From assembly GCF_002950945.1 (NCBI RefSeq), contig NZ_CP012673.1, positions 8,012,501 through 8,076,500 of the forward strand: 64,000 nucleotides of DNA. Direction: 5' to 3'. The stretch is from Sorangium cellulosum. GTDB taxonomy: Bacteria > Myxococcota_A > Polyangia > Polyangiales > Polyangiaceae. Under the pieces are notes generated by a model. That model was not told where the DNA came from, did no database searches, and saw only the letters and a list, made by a program, of their open reading frames with translations. Of this stretch, positions 38,826 through 47,861 are shown piece by piece; position 1 is the stretch's first letter, and each line of letters begins with the position of its first letter. The translations under genes were made by a program, and so were the position numbers.

Positions 38826-40364
38826 TCATCGCCTGAAAGCGCTCACTAACCCGTCCAGGGTGCCGTTCGCCGGCGGGGTGAGGCCCACGGCCTCGAAAGG
38901 CGAGCCGGTGAAGCTGCCGCCGACGGCAACGAAGTCCTTCGAGCTCGCCACCGCCTGCGCCGACGCCGTGACGCCGCTCCTGCCGAGCACCTTCGACCAG
39001 ATCACCTGGCCGGCGGGGTCCAGCCGCACGACCAGCACCGAGCTCACGAAACAATCGCCCCAGGCCGGTTGTCCGGTGCACGTGCCCGCGACCGTGACGA
39101 TCCCGTCGCTCGCGACCGACACCGACGCGGGCGTCATCTCGGGAAGGCTCACCAGGGTGACGTCGTCGCCGAGGTCTGCGTCGAACCAGGCGACGAACCC
39201 TCCTTCCTCCGCGGTGGTCTGGTCGCCGACCGTCACGCCTGCCGGAGCGTACCCTGCGACGACGAGCCCCGCTCCTCCGGGGCGCGCGGACATCCCGTGA
39301 ACACGCACACTCAGGGGGCGCTGCGCGAGCACGGCGCCGAGGTCCTCCGAGAGCTTCACGAGGTGATACCCGCTCTCGAAGACGGTCGCGCCCAGGCAGG
39401 TCTCCTGGGCGGAGGAGGCGTCGAGGAAGGCATAGAGGCCGCCCGAGCCCGCCGCCAGCTGGCGGAAAGACGCCCTGTCGCTGGAGGAGCCATTGCACTC
39501 CGAGGGGACCGCCGACCCGATGATCTGCAGATCCGACCCGTAGCGGAAGATCGCGGCGCCGGGCGGCTCTTGGTACGTGCCGCCCACGTACACCGTGCGC
39601 GAGGCGCCCGCGGCCAGGGACTCCCCCTCGAACGGCGACTCGTACTCGACGAACACGGGCGGCTGCCCCGGCGTCACCCGCGCGAGGTTCGGATCATCGA
39701 TCACGGCCGTGTCGCCGAACGTCGTGCTCACGTCGGCGCCTGCGCTGACCGAGAAGGTGACGAACGCCTCCCCCTGCTCGTTTGTGTCGGCCAGGTACAG
39801 GAACGAGTTGTAGTTGCTGACGAGCGGCCGGAAATCCACGACGGCGAGGCTGGGGAGCGGGCCGAGCCTCGCATAGAACGCGCCGTGCTCGTCCGTGTAC
39901 GACTGGCCTTCGAACGCAAGGCTGTTATCGAAGTTGGCGACGACGTGGACGTAGCCGAACACGTCGAGGGCCATGTCCTGCAGGACGAGGCCCATCGTCG
40001 CGCCGTCGCCGTCGCCGTCGATCAACACGCTCTGGACCAGCTCCCCGCAGGCGCTCGTGTCGCCGTCGCAATCGAGGTCGAGGGCGGGCGCGTCGCAGAC
40101 CGCCTTGCCGAACGGCACCGGGTCCGCGGGCACACACTCCCCCGTCGGCTGCCCGTCGACGCACGCCTTCACGCCCGCGCCGCAGGCGCCGGGCGCCTCC
40201 ACGGCGCAGGGCACGGCCTCGCACTCCGCCCCGCCAGCTCCGCCGCCCGAGGAGCCCGTGGCGGCGGAGCTCGCCCCGCCTTCGCCCCCGCTCGGCGGGC
40301 TTTCCGCGGCGCCGCAGCCCGCCGAGACCGTGAGGGCTGCCAGAAATGAGAAACGCAAACGCAT
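38826..40364 (-). CDS. Lipoprotein with Cys-rich N-terminus, beta-propeller-like body
   Basis: A 512-residue exported lipoprotein. Signal peptide with lipobox VSAGC, then a Ser/Gly spacer and a cysteine-rich segment (about 45-110) that includes the phrase DLDCDGD found in many myxobacterial surface proteins. The rest has repeated beta segments of the type GxxVxVxGTYxxPPGAxI, which suggests a propeller of the kind seen in SBBP-like proteins. The ATG at 40364 follows AAGGGAG. Function unknown; it converges with the Nudix gene. Confidence 0.75.
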   Translation of the reverse strand: MRLRFSFLAALTVSAGCGAAESPPSGGEGGASSAATGSSGGGAGGAECEAVPCAVEAPGACGAGVKACVDGQPTGECVPADPVPFGKAVCDAPALDLDCDGDTSACGELVQSVLIDGDGDGATMGLVLQDMALDVFGYVHVVANFDNSLAFEGQSYTDEHGAFYARLGPLPSLAVVDFRPLVSNYNSFLYLADTNEQGEAFVTFSVSAGADVSTTFGDTAVIDDPNLARVTPGQPPVFVEYESPFEGESLAAGASRTVYVGGTYQEPPGAAIFRYGSDLQIIGSAVPSECNGSSSDRASFRQLAAGSGGLYAFLDASSAQETCLGATVFESGYHLVKLSEDLGAVLAQRPLSVRVHGMSARPGGAGLVVAGYAPAGVTVGDQTTAEEGGFVAWFDADLGDDVTLVSLPEMTPASVSVASDGIVTVAGTCTGQPAWGDCFVSSVLVVRLDPAGQVIWSKVLGRSGVTASAQAVASSKDFVAVGGSFTGSPFEAVGLTPPANGTLDGLVSAFRR

Positions 40365-40549
40365 CAGGAGCTCCCTTGCAGGGTGAGCGCGCCGGAGCGC
40401 GCCGAGAAAGCGAGCACGCGCTCGCCCGGGTACTTTCCGACGAGCACATCACACGGTCGAGCACGATCATTGACGATCATGACGCGGAGCCCGGGCGATC
40501 CGCGAGGGTTCACGCCGCGCACCGCCTCGCGTAGCGTCGGCGGAGCCGC

Positions 40550-43500
40550 ATGCGACCCGACGACCTGCCAGATCGCGCCCCTCTCGAGGCCTTGAGGGAG
40601 GCGCTGTGGCGCCCCGAGAGCCGCGCCGCCGTGCTCGTCGGCGCGGGCATGAGCCGCAACGCCGGTAAACTGAGCCCGGCCGTGCCCGATTTCCCCTCGT
40701 GGGCGGAGATCGCGGCCCGGCTCGGGAAAGCCGTGGATCCCGGGAGCTCCGAGCGGGACGCCCTCCGGCTCGGCCAGATGGTCGAGGACACCTGCGGTCG
40801 CGGGCGCCTCGACGACCTGCTCCTCGATCTGATCCCCGACGACAAGTACACGCCTGGCCCGCTGCATCGACGCCTGCTCCAACTGCCGTGGGCGGACGTC
40901 TTCACGACCAACCACGATACCCTGCTCGAGCGAGCGCGCGGCCGCGTGCCGGAGCGCAAGTACGAGGTCGTCGAGGCCCCGGCCGATCTCACCCGGGCCG
41001 AGCGGCCGCGGATCGTGAAGCTCCACGGGAGCCTCACGGCGCGCCGGCCCTTCGTCTTCACGGAGGACGATTACCGGCGTTATCCCGCGGATTTCGCCCC
41101 GTTCGTGAACCTCGTCCGCCAGTCGGCGGCGGAGAACGTGCTGTGCCTCGTGGGCTTCTCGGGCTCCGATCCCGATCTCTTGCAATGGGCCGGCTGGCTC
41201 CGCGATCAGCTCGGCTCGACGGCGCCCAGGATCTACCTCTGCGGCGTCCTCGACCTGACGTCGCCGAGGCGCGGCTACTACCGGCACATGCAGCTCATTC
41301 CGGTGGACCTCGGCCCGCTCTTCCCGCCGTGCGACTGGGCCCTCCCCGACGAGCGCCACCACGCCGCGCTCGCGTGGCTGCTGGAGAGCCTGCACGCCGG
41401 CGAGCCGCTCGACCGGAGCCGGTGGCCCAGCGTCGATCCGCTGGCGAGCACGGCGCCACTGGCCGCGCGCTCCCCTCCCGTCCTCGCTCGTCCGGCCGCG
41501 CCGGAGCCCCCGCCGCGCCTCGATCGGCCGCGCGGCGAGCTGGACCAGGCGACGCTCGCGGGCCTGCTGGGACGCTGGAAGCACGAGCGCTCAGCGTATC
41601 CGGGCTGGGCGGTCTGCCCGGAGCCCGCTCGGCTCACGCTCTGGCACGCCACCTCGGAATGGTTTCGTCTCCTCGATCGCGACGGCAGCGTGTGTCTGCT
41701 CGTGGATCTCCCCCTCGCCGCGCGGGCCGAGGCGCTGCGCGAGATCACCTGGCGAGCCGAGGCGGCGCTCCTCCCGCTGCCGGGCGCGCTCCCGCCGCTC
41801 ATCGAGCAGACCCTCGAGCACATCAACCCGCTCCCGCGGCTCATCGATCTCCGCGGCGCGTCCCTCACGCCGGGCGCGGCGACAGCGTCGCTCCGCTGGG
41901 ACGAGCTCGCCGAGGTCTGGGTCGAGCTCGCCTTCTCCCTCGTGCGCCATGCCTGGCAGTTCCAGGACGCCGCGCTCCACGAGCGCTGGATGGAGCGCCT
42001 GCGGCGGGTCGCGGCGATCCGCTCCTCGTGGCGGGCGCGGTGGTGGTGCGCGGCGTGCTGGCACCACCTGATGCGGCTCGAGGCCAGCGAGGCGCTCCAG
42101 GCGTCGCGCGAGTGGCCCGAGGATCCCTCCCTTCCCTTCTGGGAGGCCAAACGCGCCGCGGTGCTCGCCGAGCTCGGCCTGCTCGAAGAGGCGCGGGAGA
42201 TCGCCGCCCGGGCGCTGGATCGCGCGCGGCTCGGCCGCGATCGGGCCCGCGTGGATCACAGGAGCCTCTCCGAGGAAGGCTGGCTCCTGCTGCTGCTTCA
42301 GGCGATCGCCATCTATGCTCCCGAGCTGGGCGATCTGTGGAGGACGAACGACAGGCGAGAGCACCGGCTCCGCGAGCTCGCGCGCGACGACTGCAATCCC
42401 TCGGATGACGTCCGCGCGCGAGAGCACGCGGTGCTCGAGGACGACATCAGCATGCGGGCCCCGACGGCGCGAGGTTTCCACCCGGGAAATGCCCAAGGGG
42501 GGTCGATCTGGTCGTCCGGTCAAACGAGCGCGTGGGCGCTCATCAACACGCTCCACGAGGGGCCCGAGCTGCTCTTCGCGCAACCAGCGCTCCGGTCGGC
42601 GCTGCGCCGGCTCTGGAGCGCGTCGCCCCGCCTCGTCGTCGGCCTGGTCATCCGGGCTGGGGCCAACAGCGCCCTGGCCGAGGGCGAGGCGCGCTCGGGC
42701 CTGCTCGATCGCGCGGCGATCGCGCGCCTGCCCGCGGCGCAGGTGGACGTGCTGTATGCGTGGCTGTCCTCGGCGCTCCCCGCCGCGGTGGCGCGCCGGG
42801 CGCAGGATCCCAGCCCCGCGCGCAACGACCGGCGCGGGGACCGGCGGCGCATCGAGGGCGCCGCCGAGGTGCTCTCCCGGCTCGCGTTCCGCCTGAGCGA
42901 GGCCGAGCTGACCGCGCTCTTCGAGCTCACGCGCACCCTGTACACCTCCGCCATGTGCCAGCGGGAGTACATGCTGCACGCCGCGCTCGAGCGGCTGCTC
43001 CGCCGTGTGCTTCACGCGGCGACCCCCGAGCAGCTCGCCTCCTGGATGGGCGCCTTGCTGGCGTTCCCGATGCCCGAGGAGCCTGGCGTGAAGGTCAGCG
43101 AGCTCGCGTCGTGGGCGGAGCCGTTCTGGCTGCTTTCCTGGAGCGACCTCCCTCCGCTCACCCCGTCGGACGGCGCGCGGTGGACGCCGGTCGTGGGCCG
43201 CCTCCTGACCTGGGCGAGGGAGGGCTCACCGGAGCTGCGGAAGCGCTCCTCCCGGAGGCTCGCCGCGCTTGTGTTCGCCGGCGCGCTCACCCGGGACCAG
43301 CTCGAGAGCTTCGCCGCCGCCGTCTGGAGCAGGACGGACGCACACGTCACGCCGGCGGACATCGGCGTCTCGCCGTCGGTCCTGCTCAGGCTCCCCGAGC
43401 GGCAGCCGGGGGAGGCGCGCCGCATCGTCCTCCGCTGCTTCCGCGACGCCCCGCACCTCGCGGCCTTGCTCCAGTCCCTCGAGGAGACGACCGCCCCGAT

Positions 43501-44431
43501 CGCGGAGGTCCACGAGGGCGGCGTCGCGGCGCCGCGGATCGCGTGGACGGCGGAGGAGGCGCTCCTCCTGCTCGACAGGCTCATCGCCCTCTGGCAGGCC
43601 GAGAGCCCCTCGCCGGCAGCGCTCGGCCTCCTTCGCGGCTGGCGCGCGCGGGAGACGCTCAGCGACGTGAGCACCACGGTGGCGACGACCCTCGTGCCCT
43701 ACCTCGATCCCGCCGATCGCCGGGCGCGCGAGCAGGTGATGGCGCTCGCCGTGCCGCTGCGCCAGCACGGGACGGCCGCCGTCAGCCTCTTGCCGTCGCT
43801 CCTGCTGCTCGGGGTCGCCGAGCCCGACGGGGTCGCCTTCGACCTGCACCGCGCGCTGCTCGGCGTTCGTGACGAGGACGTGAGCGACGGGGTCGCCGCC
43901 CTGTTGATCTGGCTCGACCTCGGCCAGGCGGGCCGGCTCGCGCCGCCCCCTGCGCACCTGCTCGACGTGCTGGTCGCCTGTGTCGAGACGGGGCGCCACC
44001 CGGGCCTGACCCACACGCTCGCCGGCGTGACGGCGCTCCTGTCCCGGAGCCAGCCCCCCCTGGAAGCGCGCCACCTGGAGGCGCTCGCGCGCGCCCTGAG
44101 CCGCTTCATCGAGACGACGGCCCTCGACCGGATGCCCGGCGACGACGCCGCGGCGGACGATCTGCCGCTCGACGCGGCCGAGCGCATCGCGGTGGTCGAG
44201 CGCGCCTCGGCGCTCGCCGCCGCCCTGGCGACGGTCCACCACGCGGCGGGCGCGCCCGAGCCGACCGCGATCGCGGCGTGGCGCGAGCTCGCCGGCGCCC
44301 ATGTCCTGCCCGAGGTGCGGCGGCCGTGGCGCGCCCTCTTGCGCGCGCGACCCGGCGTGCCGGGCGAGCTCGCCCCCACCGTGCTGATCCCTGCCGACGG
44401 ACCGTCCACGCCGGCAATGGGAAACGGATGA
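40550..44431 (+). CDS. Large SIR2-domain protein, candidate defence-associated NADase
   Basis: A 1293-residue protein. Residues 1 to about 290 are a SIR2-like domain: GAGMS (31-35), TTNHD (119-123, Asn121), KLHGS (157-161, His159) and GFSGSDPD (202-209). These are the NAD-binding and catalytic positions of the SIR2_2 NADases found in anti-phage systems such as DSR1/DSR2. The remaining 1000 residues are alpha-helical, leucine/arginine-rich repeats with no motif I recognise; in DSR proteins the corresponding part senses phage components. There is no zinc-binding cysteine set of protein deacetylase sirtuins. ATG with GGAG five bases upstream. No other defence gene was recognised nearby, so it would act alone. 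Confidence 0.82.
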   Translation: MRPDDLPDRAPLEALREALWRPESRAAVLVGAGMSRNAGKLSPAVPDFPSWAEIAARLGKAVDPGSSERDALRLGQMVEDTCGRGRLDDLLLDLIPDDKYTPGPLHRRLLQLPWADVFTTNHDTLLERARGRVPERKYEVVEAPADLTRAERPRIVKLHGSLTARRPFVFTEDDYRRYPADFAPFVNLVRQSAAENVLCLVGFSGSDPDLLQWAGWLRDQLGSTAPRIYLCGVLDLTSPRRGYYRHMQLIPVDLGPLFPPCDWALPDERHHAALAWLLESLHAGEPLDRSRWPSVDPLASTAPLAARSPPVLARPAAPEPPPRLDRPRGELDQATLAGLLGRWKHERSAYPGWAVCPEPARLTLWHATSEWFRLLDRDGSVCLLVDLPLAARAEALREITWRAEAALLPLPGALPPLIEQTLEHINPLPRLIDLRGASLTPGAATASLRWDELAEVWVELAFSLVRHAWQFQDAALHERWMERLRRVAAIRSSWRARWWCAACWHHLMRLEASEALQASREWPEDPSLPFWEAKRAAVLAELGLLEEAREIAARALDRARLGRDRARVDHRSLSEEGWLLLLLQAIAIYAPELGDLWRTNDRREHRLRELARDDCNPSDDVRAREHAVLEDDISMRAPTARGFHPGNAQGGSIWSSGQTSAWALINTLHEGPELLFAQPALRSALRRLWSASPRLVVGLVIRAGANSALAEGEARSGLLDRAAIARLPAAQVDVLYAWLSSALPAAVARRAQDPSPARNDRRGDRRRIEGAAEVLSRLAFRLSEAELTALFELTRTLYTSAMCQREYMLHAALERLLRRVLHAATPEQLASWMGALLAFPMPEEPGVKVSELASWAEPFWLLSWSDLPPLTPSDGARWTPVVGRLLTWAREGSPELRKRSSRRLAALVFAGALTRDQLESFAAAVWSRTDAHVTPADIGVSPSVLLRLPERQPGEARRIVLRCFRDAPHLAALLQSLEETTAPIAEVHEGGVAAPRIAWTAEEALLLLDRLIALWQAESPSPAALGLLRGWRARETLSDVSTTVATTLVPYLDPADRRAREQVMALAVPLRQHGTAAVSLLPSLLLLGVAEPDGVAFDLHRALLGVRDEDVSDGVAALLIWLDLGQAGRLAPPPAHLLDVLVACVETGRHPGLTHTLAGVTALLSRSQPPLEARHLEALARALSRFIETTALDRMPGDDAAADDLPLDAAERIAVVERASALAAALATVHHAAGAPEPTAIAAWRELAGAHVLPEVRRPWRALLRARPGVPGELAPTVLIPADGPSTPAMGNG

Positions 44432-44480
44432 AGGCCGGGCGGTTCTAGAATGGCAAACGGGTTGAACCAGCCTGAAACGA

Positions 44481-44582
44481 GCAGAAGTTCGAAACGCCAA
44501 GGCGCCAAGAACGCCAAGAAGAAGATAATATCTTGGCGTCCTTGGCGTCCTTGGCGCCTTGGCGGTTCATTTCTCGCTCGAT
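44481..44582. repeat. Hairpin repeat with conserved flanks (element 2, long form)
   Basis: The left arm has three CGCCAAG units, the right arm four CTTGGCG units, around the loop AAGAAGATAATA. The outer ends (GCAGAAGTTCGAAACG on the left, ATTTCTCGCTCGAT on the right) match, in reverse, the ends of the element at 30333-30406. It lies in the 171-bp convergent gap between the SIR2 gene and the exported PepSY-like gene, the place where a two-way terminator would be useful. Confidence 0.85.
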
Positions 44583-44602
44583 CAACGTGATTGATCGGTG
44601 TT

Positions 44603-45361
44603 CTAAGGATAGTTCAGCTCGACGACGTTGCCGTCCCCGTCGACCGAGAGCTCGAACTCCACATCGCCGATCACGATGTTCGCCTCGTAGGAGAGCTTCC
44701 CGTCGTGCAGTTCTTCGTCCAGCTCCACGATCGAGCCGCCCTGGGCCGCGTGGACGAGCGCCCGGTAAGCCCCCCCCGGGAGCATGTCCATCGTGATGTC
44801 CCGCTCGATCAACGTGCCGTGCGCGTCGATCCTCAACGCATAGGTCCGCGTGGTGTTCCGGATGTCGGCCTCGTAGACGGCCTCCCCGAGATCTTCCTCG
44901 ATCTCCATGCGCACCTCCAGGATCGCCGCGCCGGCGGCCTCGTGCTCGATCGCGCGGCGCGCGGGCCCGGTGACGCTGGCCAGAGGCACGATCCAGGCCT
45001 CGATCTCGCTGCCGATCACGTTGCCAGCGGCGTCGAACTCGACCTCGTAATAGGTGTCTGCCAGGAGCAGATCGATCTCGTATGTCGCCACGCCCCCGTC
45101 GATGTTCTCCTCCACCTGCTGGACTCTGACCCCCTTCCCGAGGCGCATGAGCGCCGTGCCGACGGAAGAAGGGAGCTGCTCCACAGCGATGATCCGCTCG
45201 ATATCGACCACCACGCCCGCCTTCGAATCCGTCCGCTCCTTGGCCAGCGCAGCGCCCCGATCGCCCGATGTCGCGCACGGAGAAGCGGCGGATACCACGC
45301 ACGGAATACAGGCCAGGACGACGGATATCGACGCACTCAGGACACCCTTACGTGTATTCAT
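44603..45361 (-). CDS. Exported protein with PepSY-like beta repeats
   Basis: A 252-residue protein with a signal peptide (MNTRKGVLSASISVVLACIPCVVSAA). Three weakly repeated units of about 60 residues follow, with patterns such as YEIDLLLADTYYEVEFDAAGN, YEADIRNTTRTYALRIDAHG and YEANIVIGDVEFELSVDGDG. This is the PepSY-type layout in which strands read Y-E-ad-I followed by a D-x-x-G-x turn. The role is unknown; PepSY proteins are often inhibitors or periplasmic binding proteins. ATG at 45361 with GGGAGGGGG upstream. Confidence 0.7.
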   Translation of the reverse strand: MNTRKGVLSASISVVLACIPCVVSAASPCATSGDRGAALAKERTDSKAGVVVDIERIIAVEQLPSSVGTALMRLGKGVRVQQVEENIDGGVATYEIDLLLADTYYEVEFDAAGNVIGSEIEAWIVPLASVTGPARRAIEHEAAGAAILEVRMEIEEDLGEAVYEADIRNTTRTYALRIDAHGTLIERDITMDMLPGGAYRALVHAAQGGSIVELDEELHDGKLSYEANIVIGDVEFELSVDGDGNVVELNYP

Positions 45362-45583
45362 GAGACCCCCTCCCACCTACATATCGCTTTTAGTGTGACA
45401 TGCAACACCAAGGTGGGTGAGCCTTCATGTCGACGTGCTCGCGCGAAGTTGCCGGCGATGAGCGTCTGTGCCGGACGCTGCCTGCGGATTTCGTCGGGCG
45501 CGGTGTCACGTCCCTCGGCCTGTCTGGACCGGAAAATCGGGGAGGCGCGGTCCCCGGGCGGGCGCCTGGCCGTTCCTCAGCGC

Positions 45584-46852
45584 TCAGGGCGTCATCCAGT
45601 TCCGTGAGACGCACAGCATGGACAGCAGCTTGAGCGTGTCGCCGTAGTAGTCCTCGGTGGGCGCCGTGGAGACGATCTGGCTCCACAGGCTGTCGAGCCA
45701 CGCCTGACCGCCGGAGTCCGCGGTGGCTGCGACCGCGAACGGCGCCATGAACACCATGTCGTTGTAGGGCTCGATCGCGCGGCCGTCGAGGGTGTAGCCG
45801 GCGCGGATGTTGCTCGGGTTGCCCCCGGTCTTGCCGCGGATCCAGCTGCTGATCCTGCTCACCGCGCTGCGCGACCGCGTGTCACCGCTGATGGCCGCGT
45901 CGATGCCGAGGCGCCACGGCACGCGGCTCGCATTCCAGGAATAGCTGCCGTCGTGCGGCGCCTCGAGGAACTCGGCGAAGGCGGGGCGAGGGGTCGTGTT
46001 CGTGTTGATGATGAAGTCGGGCAAAAGGCCGGTCGAGCTGGCGTACCTGCTCTGCATCGTCTCGATCAACGTCTGGTGCGCGGTCAGGATCCGCGACCAG
46101 TCGGCGCTGGGGTGGCCGATGAAGCTGCGAAAGTGGCCGAGCATCCAGTCGGAGCTGCGTGTGGCGTAGGAATACGTGGGATCGTCCGTCAACGGGGCCC
46201 AGTCGCCGAGGTTGACCAGCCGTGTGGTCGGGTTGATGTTGCTCTCCGCGATCGCGTCGAGCACGCGGGTGGCCTCGGACGCGTAGTCGATCGCGCCGCC
46301 GGAGCCCCACTGCTCGTGCGCGAGCAGCAGCGCATAGGCAATGTCGAGATCGCCGTCCGTGGCCGAGTCGTGATCGAGGACGTCGCGGCAGCTGTCATCC
46401 TGCGCCCAGGCCATCAGGTCGGGGTTGTTCTGGCTGGGATGACGGCGGCTATAGCGGTGCAGGCCGTCGAAGATCGCCCGCGCCTGGGGGTCCTGCCCGG
46501 CGATCATCACGGAGATCAACATGCCGTAGCCCTGGCCTTCGGACACGACGTGGGCTTCTCCCGTGCTGGCCCGGATGCGGTACTCGTCCGGCTGACAACC
46601 AGGCTCGACGTAGCGACTCTTCCACTGCCAGTAGAAGTCCGACGTCGCCTTGTCGGCCGCGGCCTCCCCCGCCGAGACGCGCAAGGCCGACGTGTGGTAG
46701 GCCTGATGATGGCTGCCGAACGGATGGTTCTGGGCATGTGCGGTGCCCGCGGTGCCAGCGATGCCGAGCAAGGTCAACGTCAGCCCTTGCATCACCCGCT
46801 TCAACACGCCGGTTCGTCGTGACGAGCAGACCATCGAGGATGACATGAACAT
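45584..46852 (-). CDS. Glycoside hydrolase family 8 (endoglucanase/chitosanase-like)
   Basis: A 422-residue secreted enzyme. The N-terminus has SSRRTGVLK before a hydrophobic stretch and the cleavage site AHA, so export may be by Tat (inference). Catalytic features of GH8: general acid Glu105 in SEGQGYGM and Asp166 in ATDGDLDIAYALLLAHEQW, which matches the family signature; SRVPWRLGID is also typical. It would cut beta-1,4-linked glucan, xylan or chitosan. No cellulose synthase genes are adjacent, so it is more likely a degradative or surface-remodelling enzyme. ATG at 46852 has GGAGG eight bases upstream; the frame is open to 46939. Confidence 0.9.
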   Translation of the reverse strand: MFMSSSMVCSSRRTGVLKRVMQGLTLTLLGIAGTAGTAHAQNHPFGSHHQAYHTSALRVSAGEAAADKATSDFYWQWKSRYVEPGCQPDEYRIRASTGEAHVVSEGQGYGMLISVMIAGQDPQARAIFDGLHRYSRRHPSQNNPDLMAWAQDDSCRDVLDHDSATDGDLDIAYALLLAHEQWGSGGAIDYASEATRVLDAIAESNINPTTRLVNLGDWAPLTDDPTYSYATRSSDWMLGHFRSFIGHPSADWSRILTAHQTLIETMQSRYASSTGLLPDFIINTNTTPRPAFAEFLEAPHDGSYSWNASRVPWRLGIDAAISGDTRSRSAVSRISSWIRGKTGGNPSNIRAGYTLDGRAIEPYNDMVFMAPFAVAATADSGGQAWLDSLWSQIVSTAPTEDYYGDTLKLLSMLCVSRNWMTP

Positions 46853-47239
46853 GGGAGCAGCCTCCAATCGGTGAAGATTGTGCCGTGAGCGGCAACGCGC
46901 GCGGCGACGGACGGAATGGATCAGCCCGCGCAGGGGCATTCCAATTCGTCAGCCATGTTCCGGGAGGAGCCCAGGAATCGCGCTGCCAGGATGAATGTCG
47001 CCGGGGCGCCCATCCTTCAGAAAATCCGCCCGGCTTCCGGTGCCGCCCGGCGCGTGGACCACCGACAGCGTGAGGGGCGTCGGGATTTCCGTGTCGGTCG
47101 CAGGCCAACTGAATGCAGCGTTGACGGAGCGAGCCCAGTCGATGGTCTCGAATTTTTCCGGGGTCACCCGATCACGGGCGAGCCCAGCCGGAGAGCTCCT
47201 GGCCAGCGGAGCGCGTCGCGCGCCGCCGCGCGGCGCGCC
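46853..47239. other. 387-bp stretch upstream of the GH8 gene without a firm gene
   Basis: This is the region between the membrane protein and the GH8 gene, with somewhat lower GC than its neighbours. A minus-strand frame at 46949-47167 (72 residues, GTG start) has protein-like composition (DWARSVNAAFSWPATDTEIP) but no ribosome site and no recognisable family. The GH8 promoter and leader are presumably here; no clear -35/-10 pair was found. Confidence 0.4.
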
Positions 47240-47791
47240 TCATGAAGCCCGAGGCGCCTGCGCTCCCGAGCTCTGCGCGTCGCGCGGCGAGATCCCCTGC
47301 GCCGCGTCGGCCGCGGCGCCTCGCTGGGCGGCAGCTTCAGCGGCGACCGTCCACCGGATGTGCCTGCCGAATCCGACGTAATACGCCACGTCGAGTAGCA
47401 GAGACATGGCCACATCGAACGGCCCGGTCGAGTCCCTCGCCAGGCCGAGGAGGCCTATGCCCAGATGGACAGGCACCCACACCGGGAGCACCACCATCAC
47501 CAGGAACCGCGCGGTATAGACCCAGCTCAACGACAAGTATTTCTCGAGAAAGCGACGACCGCGGCTGCCTCCGTTGAGGTGATAAAGCCAGAGCGTGCCG
47601 AGCGCGTGCGCCGCGATGCCCACACCCCACTGGATCTTGTCCCACGCGTTCAGAGCTCTCGAGTCTCTCAGGAGCGCGGGCGCCACCAGCGCGATAGACA
47701 CGAAGATGAAGAGATAGACGAACCGGGCTCGCTCGGACAAGGTGCCGTGAGCCAGCGCGACCCTGAGCGCCTTGACATCCCAGAAGAACAT
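47240..47791 (-). CDS. Membrane protein of unknown function
   Basis: A 183-residue protein with about four hydrophobic segments (FVYLFIFVSIALVAPALL, GVGIAAHALGTLWLYHL, TARFLVMVVLPVWVPVHLG and ATP-free VAMSLLLDVAYYVGFG) and a charged Ala/Gly-rich tail. I do not recognise the family. The start is the ATG at 47791 with an AGGTGG about five bases upstream, or the GTG at 47800. It is on the same strand as the TonB-receptor-like gene and begins 70 bp after it. Confidence 0.6.
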   Translation of the reverse strand: MFFWDVKALRVALAHGTLSERARFVYLFIFVSIALVAPALLRDSRALNAWDKIQWGVGIAAHALGTLWLYHLNGGSRGRRFLEKYLSLSWVYTARFLVMVVLPVWVPVHLGIGLLGLARDSTGPFDVAMSLLLDVAYYVGFGRHIRWTVAAEAAAQRGAAADAAQGISPRDAQSSGAQAPRAS

Positions 47792-47861
47792 GTCTCCCAC
47801 CTGCTCCCCAGCGCGTGTTCCTGTCGGCGATCGATGAGATCCCCCGGAGGGCTCCCGCGCG

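Noticed and set aside
40440..40500. GATCAT-TGAC-GATCAT-GAC pattern before the SIR2 gene.
   Set aside because: It is a short direct repetition with no -10 element or dyad; too little to call a regulatory site.
46949..47167. Possible 72-residue gene upstream of the GH8 gene.
   Set aside because: Composition is protein-like but there is no ribosome site, no family match and a GTG start; listed only within the intergenic entry.
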